From Gammaproteobacteria bacterium (GTDB taxonomy: Bacteria > Pseudomonadota > Gammaproteobacteria > Pseudomonadales > Azotimanducaceae), in contig JABHYO010000003.1 of NCBI GenBank assembly GCA_018656865.1, positions 1 to 34,683 of the forward strand: a stretch of DNA of 34,683 nt, read 5' to 3'. Within the stretch, counting starts at the first letter, position 1. Every line of letters begins with the position of its first letter. Shown piece after piece: positions 8,624-15,925 of the stretch. The notes under the pieces were generated by a model. It saw only the letters and a program-made list of their open reading frames with translations. It was not told the origin of the DNA and made no database searches. The position numbers and the translations under genes were made by a program.

Positions 8624-9494
8624 CTTGCAGAAAATTGACCCTGCCGTTGTCGCGGAAAAATACGTTGCGGAAATTAAAGCTTCGATAGATCGACTGGGCC
8701 AGAGCATACATGTCATCGGCTTTATTGCCTCCGACGATAAACCTTCCATCGCCTACGCTAACGCGACGAGGCGGACATTTACGGAAACCGGCTTCACTTA
8801 CGAACTAAAGCAGATACAACGACTGGATCTCGAAGCTGCAATCCGGAAGGCCAATGAAGACCCCGGAATTCACGGCATCTTCATTTACTTTCCCGTATTC
8901 AGCAATCAGGAAGACAATTATCTGAGAAACCTGGTTCACTACACCAAGGACATCGAAGCAGGAAGCCTCTATTGGACTCGCAAGATGTCCGCAAATGACC
9001 GGTCCGCTATCGGCGGCAAAACAAACAAAAAAGCGCTACTCCCGTGCACACCGCTGGCCATCATCAAGGTTCTGGACGGTATTGGTGAATATGAGGCACT
9101 GACTGACAAAACCGTGACGATATTCAATCGCAGCGAGGTTATAGGCAGACCACTTGCTGTCATGATGTCGAACGACGGCGCAGATGTCTTCTCATTCGAT
9201 GAGTTCGGACCACTCGAATTCAACGCTGGAGAACCTCGTGAAGTAAAGATTTCCAGGGAGGAAGCTCTGGCTAGGTCAGATATTGTTATTACAGGCGTAC
9301 CCGATCATTCTTTTGAGCGGGTACACAGAGATGAACTAAAGACTGAATCCGTCTGTATCAACTTTTCTTCAATCCCGAACTATGATGACGAAATCGAGGA
9401 TAAGGTCAGGATATTCGTCCCCCGTGTCGGGCCGATGACAGTCGCTATGTGCATGCGCAACACAATCAGACTGTACGAGAACTTTCACCAATGA
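8613..9494 (+). CDS. Mtd1-like monofunctional methylenetetrahydrofolate dehydrogenase
   Basis: It is predicted to oxidise 5,10-methylene-THF to 5,10-methenyl-THF in the cytoplasm. The 293-residue protein has the FolD/MTHFD fold but matches, from memory, yeast Mtd1 far better than bacterial FolD: YFPVFSNQEDNYL (92-104), LPCTPLAIIKVL (143-154), NRSEVIGRPLA (172-182), DIVITGVP and VCINF. In bifunctional enzymes the cyclohydrolase lysine lies in a YxxxK motif. Here it reads Tyr48-Ala-Asn-Ala-Thr52, so the Lys is a Thr, as I recall for Mtd1, and cyclohydrolase activity is not expected. NAD rather than NADP use is inferred from the Mtd1 likeness. The start is GTG 8613 or possibly TTG 8625 (GTGAGA upstream). 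It overlaps both neighbours, and the downstream gene would supply the missing step. Confidence 0.85.
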   Translation: MRTDLQKIDPAVVAEKYVAEIKASIDRLGQSIHVIGFIASDDKPSIAYANATRRTFTETGFTYELKQIQRLDLEAAIRKANEDPGIHGIFIYFPVFSNQEDNYLRNLVHYTKDIEAGSLYWTRKMSANDRSAIGGKTNKKALLPCTPLAIIKVLDGIGEYEALTDKTVTIFNRSEVIGRPLAVMMSNDGADVFSFDEFGPLEFNAGEPREVKISREEALARSDIVITGVPDHSFERVHRDELKTESVCINFSSIPNYDDEIEDKVRIFVPRVGPMTVAMCMRNTIRLYENFHQ

Positions 9495-10069
9495 CAGAAA
9501 TCGGCAGACAGACTATAACTGAGTACCTAAATGCCGTCAGCGCGAAAACGTCGACACCCGGAGGTGGCGCCGTCGCTGCGGTTGTCGCCGGAGAGGCATG
9601 CGCGCTGATCGCCATGGTCGTAAACTTTACCAGGGGTGACGATTCAAGACTGCAGGAAATTCTTTCGCGGGTAAGCCTGTCCAGACAGCGACTAATTGAG
9701 CTGGCGGACGCCGACAGCGTTGCATTCGATCAGGTTATGCGTGCCTACAAGGGCGAAGGAGACCTCGAGCCCGCACTCATCAACGCGGCGCAAGTTCCTC
9801 TTGAGGTCATCTCTATCTGTCGCAGCCATATAAGTGACATCGAACTGATGATGGATATCGGCAACGCCAATCTTCTGACTGATGTCGGCATTGCTGCCTC
9901 ACTCATACAATCGTCGCTTCAATCGTCACAGTTGAATGTCATGATTAATGCCAACGCCATGACTACGGAGAAAAATCTGCTAACGGAGCCGTTAGCAGAC
10001 CTGCCAACGGCGCTGCAGCGCCTCGTGGATGTCCTTGCCGATATGCAGAACCGCCTGACGTGCGACTGA
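9491..10069 (+). CDS. FchA-like methenyltetrahydrofolate cyclohydrolase (cyclodeaminase-domain protein)
   Basis: This 192-residue protein is a stand-alone FTCD C-terminal (cyclodeaminase/cyclohydrolase) domain, the size of methylotroph FchA. The family signature TPGGGAVAAVVAG lies near residues 22-34, and the C-terminal DVGIAASLIQSSLQSSQLNV helix is typical. In methylotrophs FchA hydrolyses methenyl-THF to 10-formyl-THF, while the related cyclodeaminase acts on formimino-THF. Cyclohydrolase is preferred here because the gene overlaps, by 4 bp (ATGA), a dehydrogenase that lacks that activity and no histidine-degradation gene is nearby. I chose ATG 9491 over the in-frame ATG 14 codons earlier because of this stop-start overlap. 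Helical, cytoplasmic, and probably oligomeric like its relatives. Confidence 0.82.
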   Translation: MTEIGRQTITEYLNAVSAKTSTPGGGAVAAVVAGEACALIAMVVNFTRGDDSRLQEILSRVSLSRQRLIELADADSVAFDQVMRAYKGEGDLEPALINAAQVPLEVISICRSHISDIELMMDIGNANLLTDVGIAASLIQSSLQSSQLNVMINANAMTTEKNLLTEPLADLPTALQRLVDVLADMQNRLTCD

Positions 10070-11292
10070 ATGCATTCATCCTGACCGTATTTGTTCTCAC
10101 CGGTTGCGGCAGTCAACCAGTTGGTCAAACTACAGACAGCTCCCTCAGACGAAAGTTTGAATCAGCCATTGCCAGGGAAATTCTTTCCGAAGTGAGACGA
10201 GAGTTGCACCTCCTAAAAGGTTCGACAAGGGCAGAATATCTGCAACGAAAATCGAAGCAACTTTCCGCCAGCGTTGACTTCACTCAGGTCACCAGCAGCA
10301 TCAGGCTCGAACATCAGCTGCTCGATTACCTGACCAGGAGCGAGCGCACCAAATGGCAGGCCAGCGAATTTCAGGAAAAAGCCCGAGCTCTCAGCTCCCT
10401 GAATTGGAGTCTCGCAGAATACGAGGACAAAATTCTGGCGGAGATCGACCGTCTTGACCAAACCATCGCCGCTGTCGCGGGCGACGAAACAACCGGCAAC
10501 TTCAGCCTCGAACGCCACATCAACAATGTCAGATCAGGTGCCGATTACCCCGAAGATTCATACAGGGGACGCCAGCAGTATCTTGATGATCTGGCGGACA
10601 CCATGATCAAGACACAGCTCAACTGGCACGCGTTTTTCACACGATATGAGGAATCCGCGCTTAGCATTGCCGGAACAGAGTCCACAAAAACATCGTTCAA
10701 CTATAACCAGGGAACTCTCTCCATCAGCCTGGCAAAGGTCACAGATCTTCCGATGTTCGAACTCAGAAGCATTGCCGCCTACTACGGATTCCCCGGCATT
10801 CAGTCTTTTTCCACGCAGGACAAAAAGGGATCACTTTCTGCGGTTCTAGAATTGCCAGGTTACATCCACGGTTGGGCTGGCTACGTTCTCGACTACATCG
10901 CCATTCGCGATGTTGATCGCACACTCTCGTATCTTTACTTTTCAAGGCTCATGGCCGGGCTGGCCCTAGCGGATCTGCGAATCAACACCGACAACTGGTC
11001 TGTTGTAGAAGCACAGAACTACCTCACAACTTCGACCCCCTATTCGGCCAACCGTATTCGTCTGATGCTGTCTAAAACCAGCAGCGCACAGGGGTACTAT
11101 CTCGCTGCGGTCGCCGGAAAACTCCATTTCTCGACTCTACGGGATCGCTGCCCGGTTGAATCCAAAGCATGTGAATCTGTACTGCATCAGAAAATCGTCG
11201 AGCTTGGCCCTCTACCGTTCGAGATATTGGAGCAAAGACTGTCTGCACTCCAGCTGTTCACGGACAACTCACTTTCGTCCACCCCGCCGTAG
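10060..11292 (+). CDS. lipoprotein with degenerate DUF885-like domain
   Basis: This 410-residue protein starts at GTG 10060, overlapping fchA by 10 bp. It has a lipoprotein signal with lipobox LTGC (Cys16). The first part is helical and charged. From about residue 230 the order of motifs follows DUF885 proteins, which are metallopeptidase-like. FPGIQSF stands where HExxPGHH is expected, HGWAGYVLDYIA where EGWAEYAE is expected, and the C-terminus ends in a normal-looking LGPLPFEILEQRL. All the metal-binding His and Glu residues at the first motif, and the Glu of the second, are replaced, so this would be a non-catalytic relative. The family call is from motif order only and is moderate. It is the last gene of the folate run; a role in that pathway is not evident. 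Confidence 0.65.
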   Translation: MRLNAFILTVFVLTGCGSQPVGQTTDSSLRRKFESAIAREILSEVRRELHLLKGSTRAEYLQRKSKQLSASVDFTQVTSSIRLEHQLLDYLTRSERTKWQASEFQEKARALSSLNWSLAEYEDKILAEIDRLDQTIAAVAGDETTGNFSLERHINNVRSGADYPEDSYRGRQQYLDDLADTMIKTQLNWHAFFTRYEESALSIAGTESTKTSFNYNQGTLSISLAKVTDLPMFELRSIAAYYGFPGIQSFSTQDKKGSLSAVLELPGYIHGWAGYVLDYIAIRDVDRTLSYLYFSRLMAGLALADLRINTDNWSVVEAQNYLTTSTPYSANRIRLMLSKTSSAQGYYLAAVAGKLHFSTLRDRCPVESKACESVLHQKIVELGPLPFEILEQRLSALQLFTDNSLSSTPP

Positions 11293-11294
11293 CC

Positions 11295-11342
11295 GGTTGA
11301 ACACCCGATTGGTAGAACACCCGACTGGTAGAACACTGTCCG
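11295..11342. repeat. 16-bp tandem repeat between two converging genes
   Basis: Three units start at 11295, 11311 and 11327: GGTTGAACACCCGATT, GGTAGAACACCCGACT, and a degraded third copy that keeps GGTAGAACAC. They fill the whole 50-bp gap between the stop codons of the DUF885-like gene and the convergent transporter gene. No hairpin with a U-run is visible, so this is not an obvious terminator. Confidence 0.8.
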
Positions 11343-12704
11343 TCAGTCTGTGAGTTCTCTGCTGTCGAGCGCTTCTCTAATTTTTTGATACTCAGTCTCA
11401 GTCAACCTGAACTGACTGAAGATGGCCGCACCGAGAACATAGCAGACCAGTGGGAAAATCGCGTACAAGGTCAGCAGTGCCAGCTTGGTCGTTTCCGACT
11501 GTTCCACGTTAGGCACGAAACCTGAGAGGCTCAGAACAAATCCAGTCAGCATCAGAGTAATGCCCGAAGCACTCTTAAAAACAAAATTCCAGGCCGCGAA
11601 ATAGGTTCCTTCCTTTCGTTTGCCCGTCTTGTATTCGTCATAATCGATGATGTCCGCCTGAATGGACGGCGCAACAACAGCACCGCTGCCCGCGCCTAGT
11701 CCGCAGATAAAGGCCAGCACCATGATCATCGTGTCTGAGCCCTCCTCCAGAAAGAACATGCCACCGAACCCGAAACCCGTCACCAGCATGGAAAATATCC
11801 ACATGGCTTTCTTGCCGATACGACGGGACAGGGGCACCCAAAGCGGCACTGAAGCTACCGAGGGGATCAGATACATCAGGATATAGATAACCGTTTTCTC
11901 GGGACGGCCGACGACATATTCGGCCACATAGGGGGTCAATATGCCGATCGCAGCACCACCAAGATTCTCAACAAAGAAAACAATGAGCAGCAGCGTCGCA
12001 TATCTGTTCTTGATCACATCGCCAAAGGCAACAAAGAGATTCGATTCACCTCGCCCCTGAAATTCCGGCCTCTCTTTGATGGTGATGAACATCCAGACAA
12101 TAAGCCCGGTGACAACGACGGCCGCCATCAAAGAGATCACATAAGCATCGAACCGTACATTTCCACCAACAATCAACCGATGCATGGCAACCAAAGCCAG
12201 CAGCGAACCGGAATTCCAGATCATGTGTCGAGCCCCAAAGATCTTGGTGCGTTCGTGGTAACCGGTAGACAGCTCAGCACCCAAAGAGGCATGAGGCACG
12301 GTGAAAGCTGTCATTGAAGTATAAAAACCAATAACCGCTACTGCCATCCAGACAATCAGCCCGCTCTCTGACAGCCCGTCCATCGGATTCCACATCATGT
12401 AGAACGTCACGCAGACAAAGGGGATGGAACATAGAATCCAGGGTCGACGTCTACCTGATTTCAGGTTGGTTCTGTCGCTCAGGTAGCCAGCCACCGGGTC
12501 CGTAACCGCATCCCATATCCGGGAAATCCCAAAAATCATACCCATGACAGCAGGCGACACTAATAGGACATCGGTCGAGAACTTCATCAGGTAGAGAGCT
12601 ACCATAAAGAACATGAAGCCAATGCCGGCGGTGGGCAGGTTGTAGTTGAGAATCGTGACAAAAGGCAGAGTTGACCGGGGCTGCCCATCAACGCCTGAAT
12701 TCAC
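11343..12704 (-). CDS. MFS transporter of the glycoside-pentoside-hexuronide (GPH) cation symporter type
   Basis: This 453-residue inner-membrane protein has about 12 hydrophobic helices. GPH-type signatures are present: FGISRIWDAVTDPVAGYLSD in the first helices, the cytoplasmic SGRRRPWILCSIPF motif, and ADIIDYDEYKTGKRKEGTYF in the C-terminal half, close to the MelB/XylP pattern. The family imports sugars or glycosides with Na+ or H+; related sequences in marine proteobacteria often have unproven substrates. The gene overlaps the upstream split-barrel gene by 4 bp. No glycosidase is next to it, so the substrate cannot be inferred from context. Confidence 0.88.
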   Translation of the reverse strand: MNSGVDGQPRSTLPFVTILNYNLPTAGIGFMFFMVALYLMKFSTDVLLVSPAVMGMIFGISRIWDAVTDPVAGYLSDRTNLKSGRRRPWILCSIPFVCVTFYMMWNPMDGLSESGLIVWMAVAVIGFYTSMTAFTVPHASLGAELSTGYHERTKIFGARHMIWNSGSLLALVAMHRLIVGGNVRFDAYVISLMAAVVVTGLIVWMFITIKERPEFQGRGESNLFVAFGDVIKNRYATLLLIVFFVENLGGAAIGILTPYVAEYVVGRPEKTVIYILMYLIPSVASVPLWVPLSRRIGKKAMWIFSMLVTGFGFGGMFFLEEGSDTMIMVLAFICGLGAGSGAVVAPSIQADIIDYDEYKTGKRKEGTYFAAWNFVFKSASGITLMLTGFVLSLSGFVPNVEQSETTKLALLTLYAIFPLVCYVLGAAIFSQFRLTETEYQKIREALDSRELTD

Positions 12705-13171
12705 CCGGCAGATTCCACCAGTGAATGCGTCAAATGCCAGCGGCGACGTTTGGGAAGGCCACCAGGATAGGCAGTTGACATGACCTCGGACAAACAGAGT
12801 TCAAACAGCACTGACCTCAGTGAGGGCCTGAAACTGCAAACGGATTCTGCAATCTCCCTTGTCTCGTCATCTTCGATCTGTATAGCAGTTCCGGTAACCT
12901 GAAATTCGCCGCTGCTGCCTGAGCTATCACTCATGGCACAGTGCAGACAAAAGTCCTGATTATCAATCAGATCCCTGGTTCTTGGAGAACTGGGTTCCAG
13001 AAAAATGAACATGCGGCCTTTACCGATAATCGGCGTTACGGGGTGGGCGCGAGGCCGGCCATCCTTTCGGACAGTGGCGAGATAGGCTACCTTGCCATCC
13101 AGACGCTCCTGACCAAAGGCAGCGAGCTTGCTATCCTCTTTTTCCAGATCCCCCCAGTGTGTTGCTTGCAT
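12701..13171 (-). CDS. pyridoxamine 5'-phosphate oxidase-like FMN-binding split-barrel protein
   Basis: This 156-residue protein matches the small PNPOx-like family: KVAYLATVRKDGRPRAHPVTP is the usual opening of the flavin-binding barrel, followed by RMFIFLEPSSPRTRDL and CLHCAM strands. Such proteins bind FMN, F420 or haem and act as oxidoreductases or cofactor-binding proteins; the reaction here is unknown. The C-terminal part, SLRSVLFELCLSEVMSTAY followed by RRRWHL, fits the group described as PNPOx-like stress proteins. It overlaps the transporter gene by 4 bp and follows the sulfotransferase gene by 69 bp, so it is probably in the same transcript. Confidence 0.8.
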   Translation of the reverse strand: MQATHWGDLEKEDSKLAAFGQERLDGKVAYLATVRKDGRPRAHPVTPIIGKGRMFIFLEPSSPRTRDLIDNQDFCLHCAMSDSSGSSGEFQVTGTAIQIEDDETREIAESVCSFRPSLRSVLFELCLSEVMSTAYPGGLPKRRRWHLTHSLVESAG

Positions 13172-13240
13172 CAGTTTCTCTGGTTCAATGCTCTATTTTC
13201 AGGCTCGCACACCTTAGCATGGATTCAGGGCAAATACCGA

Positions 13241-14650
13241 TCAAGACAGAATGCTGCTCGGTCTATTGCGGCGGCCGCTAATGGTCACCGGCACTTCTGT
13301 TTTGAGGCCAATAATTGTCGCCAGTTCCTGCAGTTCATCGCGATAATTCATCCACCGCTTCTGAGAAGTCTGGTACAACGGCTTTCGAACCTGAAGGAAA
13401 CTCGCGGTACTGACTTTCCGGTCCGTCTTGTGAAATTCCATGCAGGCTTCCTCGAACTCAAGCCCCAGGAATTCAAGCAGCTTTTCGGTTTCAGTCTGCT
13501 GGTCTGCAATGACATCCTCATAGCGGACCGAGTACATCCGGCCGGGATAAACAGTTTCCCAGTGCTCCATTAGCCGTCGATAGTCATTATAGAAATAAGC
13601 CAATGTCTTCAGATCAAAACTATAGTCCTGGCCCTTGGTGAAGTTCTGAAAGAAACAAGACAGACAGGTATCAAGCGGGTTCCGGATCGTGTGAATGATT
13701 CTCGCCTTGGGAAAGAGTGAGTAGATCAGGCCAACAAACTGGAAATTGAGTGGGTGCTTGTCAATGATTCTCGATACCGTTGGATCGGCTGCGATGGCCG
13801 TGAGACGATTCAGATATTCCTGCGAGAGCCCCTGATAGTCTTTCTTGCGGAGACCGGGAATACAGTTTGGATACGTCTGTTTGAAAACCGACACTCTCGC
13901 TGCAGTAGCAGCAATCAGTTTCATGTCATTCAGCTCACCGGCACCAAATACCCTGGAATGGCTGGCTAGAATCTGTTCGATCAAGGTTGTGCCGGACCTC
14001 GGCATACCGACAATAAAGACCGGGATATCTGAATCAATTCCGCTTCCGGCCGTCCTCTGGGCAAGTTCACGACTGAAGACGTAAAGCACATCTTTCACCA
14101 GACGTCTAAATTCAGCAGTATCGAAGTTCCGGTGGGTCAGGCGATTGCCTTCTGAAAAATGACGAAAAGCCTGTCCATATTCGCCGACATCATCAAGGAT
14201 CTTACCTGCGGCAAAATGAAAGTACGAACTGAGTACATCTTCAAGGCCATCCCGGGCAAGCTGCTCGCCAATCCTTGTTATGAGCGGATCACCTGCGGCG
14301 AACTTGACCATCTCTGCCAGCCCCTGATACGCCTCGCCATAGTCGGGCTTAAGATCTATCGCCTGTCTAAATTGAGACTCGGCCTCATCCAGACGACCCA
14401 TACGTCGATAGATACCCGCAATGTTGTGATGAAAGTGCGCAGCCTGGGGAAAGATGCTGAGCGCCTTCTCCATTAGCGAAACGGCTTCGTCATCTCTGCC
14501 CTGCTCTGCCCGTACCAGACCCAGAAGATGTATGGCGTCCGGCTGTACTGGCTGATCTTCAAGAATTTTCCGATAGATGACTTCGGCATCAGACAAACGA
14601 CCGGCAACCTGATGCGCCATGGCGGTTTCAAGTTGTTCCTTCAAAGGCAT
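13241..14650 (-). CDS. TPR-repeat sulfotransferase
   Basis: This 469-residue protein joins three or so tetratricopeptide repeats (about residues 5-110; repeat pattern ...GRLDEAESQFRQAIDLKPD) to a sulfotransferase domain. The phosphosulfate-binding loop is PVFIVGMPRSGTTLIEQIL (about 210-228), and the 3'-phosphate-binding segment is RIIHTIRNPLDTCLSCFFQNF. Family members transfer sulfate from PAPS to an acceptor such as a carbohydrate or protein tyrosine; bacterial TPR-sulfotransferases mostly lack known acceptors. No PAPS synthesis gene is in view. The start overlaps the end of the PCu(A)C gene by 10 bp, so the two are likely co-expressed. There is no signal peptide, so it should be cytoplasmic. 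Confidence 0.9.
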   Translation of the reverse strand: MPLKEQLETAMAHQVAGRLSDAEVIYRKILEDQPVQPDAIHLLGLVRAEQGRDDEAVSLMEKALSIFPQAAHFHHNIAGIYRRMGRLDEAESQFRQAIDLKPDYGEAYQGLAEMVKFAAGDPLITRIGEQLARDGLEDVLSSYFHFAAGKILDDVGEYGQAFRHFSEGNRLTHRNFDTAEFRRLVKDVLYVFSRELAQRTAGSGIDSDIPVFIVGMPRSGTTLIEQILASHSRVFGAGELNDMKLIAATAARVSVFKQTYPNCIPGLRKKDYQGLSQEYLNRLTAIAADPTVSRIIDKHPLNFQFVGLIYSLFPKARIIHTIRNPLDTCLSCFFQNFTKGQDYSFDLKTLAYFYNDYRRLMEHWETVYPGRMYSVRYEDVIADQQTETEKLLEFLGLEFEEACMEFHKTDRKVSTASFLQVRKPLYQTSQKRWMNYRDELQELATIIGLKTEVPVTISGRRNRPSSILS

Positions 14651-15093
14651 GGAGCACCCTCGTCATCGGGGGTCTTCATCTGACCAAAACTACCGGTTCT
14701 AAACCAGTGTTCGGACACTGAGTCATCCTCCCAGATGAGTTCGAAGCGATACTGGCAACCCTGAACCAGTCGATCAGACAACCCCATCAGCATGATATGC
14801 ATAGAACCCGGTTTCATCTCAATGGTTTCCCCGGCGGGAATGGTCAACTCATTGGTCTGCATTCGAGCCATACCATCTGTGTGTTGGGTTCCATGCACCA
14901 TGGCATGGTCTGCCTGGTCGAACCCAACTCGATCCAGAGTCTTGTCCCGGGTCGAGGTGTTTGAGAACTTCCCATAGATTGCCGCCGAGGCGGCACCAGG
15001 CGGTGTTGCTCTGGACCAGGCCTCAACGGATATGTCGGCGGGGGTCGCATTACTAACGAACATCCCCAGCAGAAGTAACAATATGCGTTGCAT
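14641..15093 (-). CDS. PCu(A)C-type periplasmic copper chaperone
   Basis: This 150-residue protein has a signal peptide (about residues 1-19, ending NATPA) and one DUF461/PCu(A)C beta domain. The expected copper ligands are visible: a His in HGTQHTDGMARM, followed by PGSMHIMLMGL carrying the second His and Met residues. The family delivers Cu(I) in the periplasm, classically to the CuA centre of cytochrome oxidase, though no oxidase gene is nearby. Length is usual. It is the first gene of a minus-strand run that continues into the sulfotransferase, and is divergent from purN with about 247 bp between them. Confidence 0.9.
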   Translation of the reverse strand: MQRILLLLLGMFVSNATPADISVEAWSRATPPGAASAAIYGKFSNTSTRDKTLDRVGFDQADHAMVHGTQHTDGMARMQTNELTIPAGETIEMKPGSMHIMLMGLSDRLVQGCQYRFELIWEDDSVSEHWFRTGSFGQMKTPDDEGAPCL

Positions 15094-15212
15094 TCAGCTC
15101 TCCGAAAAACGGGGTGAAGTATACCGCCTTGAGCGATGAGCTCCACATTCGAAACTCTCCCTGACTGGCAACTAACCATGATAAACTGTGGTTTTACAAA
15201 CTCCGTGTTAGC

Positions 15213-15337
15213 TAGTTTCCGCCCGAAAAGTCACGATATAGCGGGCACGCGCTGCGACTACCCACAATTATTTATATATAAATCAAAAGGTTTTCAGGAA
15301 ACTAGCACCACGGTGTCGGTTTCTTCGACAGGAACTA
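15213..15337 (-). repeat. MITE-like dispersed repeat, copy 2 (125 bp)
   Basis: This is the opposite-strand counterpart of the repeat at 1496-1620. The minus-strand reading aligns from TAGTTCCTGTC at 15337 down to GGAAACTAG at 15212. A perfect 10-bp inverted repeat, GCTAGTTTCC (15211-15220) and GGAAACTAGC (15297-15306), encloses its main part, and a smaller GCCCG/CGGGC hairpin lies within. The right end sits 3 bp before the purN start, so the AGGAA ribosome site of purN is inside the element. The rest of the 247-bp gap (15094-15210) holds no recognisable feature. Confidence 0.7.
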
Positions 15338-15340
15338 ATT

Positions 15341-15925
15341 ATGCTTCAGGTTGGTGTGCTGGCATCGCATCAGGGGACCAATTTCCAATCCATCGCGGAC
15401 GCCTGCGCTGACGGCGAACTGAACGCTAACGTTTCCGTACTCGTCTGTAACAATTCCTCCGCACCCGTGATTCAGCGCGCCGAACGAGCTGGTATCCCGG
15501 CAAAGCACCTGTCCTTACAAACGCATGCTGACCCAGATGAACTTGATATCGCGATCTGCGATGCTTTAACGACGGCGAGCGTCGAACTTGTCGTCCTTGC
15601 CGGATACATGAAAAAGCTGGGTCCCAGAGTGCTGGCACGCTACGAGGGACATATCATTAACGTGCACCCCGCATTGCTACCGCGCCATGGCGGCAGAGGA
15701 TGCTACGGCATGCATGTCCACGAAGCGGTAATCCGCGACGGTGACAAAGAAACCGGCGCCACTGTCCACCTGGTAAACGGCGAATACGATATGGGCAATA
15801 TCCTTCACCAGGAATCTACCCCCGTCGAAACCGATGACACTGCCGAGTCTCTGGCAGAAAAGGTTCACGCTATCGAGTATCGACTACTACTTTCCACCAT
15901 TGATGAGTTCAGCAGAAAGTCATGA
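15341..15925 (+). CDS. purN: phosphoribosylglycinamide formyltransferase (GAR transformylase)
   Basis: It transfers the formyl group of 10-formyl-THF to GAR, the third step of purine synthesis. The 194-residue protein is slightly shorter than the roughly 212 of E. coli. Visible landmarks are the N-terminal phosphate-binding region (ASHQGTNFQSI), the catalytic NVHPALLP (Asn107, His109), the GGRGCYGMHVHEAV loop, and the catalytic Asp150 in GEYDMGNILHQ. ATG 15341 has AGGAA 6-10 bases upstream, contributed by the dispersed repeat. The usual partner purM is not adjacent; instead the stop overlaps a PRPP synthetase gene by 4 bp, coupling two enzymes that feed the start of purine synthesis. Confidence 0.93.
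   Translation: MLQVGVLASHQGTNFQSIADACADGELNANVSVLVCNNSSAPVIQRAERAGIPAKHLSLQTHADPDELDIAICDALTTASVELVVLAGYMKKLGPRVLARYEGHIINVHPALLPRHGGRGCYGMHVHEAVIRDGDKETGATVHLVNGEYDMGNILHQESTPVETDDTAESLAEKVHAIEYRLLLSTIDEFSRKS

Noticed and set aside
9449-9490. 14-residue N-terminal extension of the FchA-like protein
   Set aside because: It lies wholly within the preceding gene; ATG 9491 overlaps that gene's stop as ATGA and fits the family start.
15213-15337. purine or folate riboswitch upstream of purN
   Set aside because: The same sequence occurs at 1496-1620 in the other orientation beside unrelated genes, and no known riboswitch consensus was recognised.
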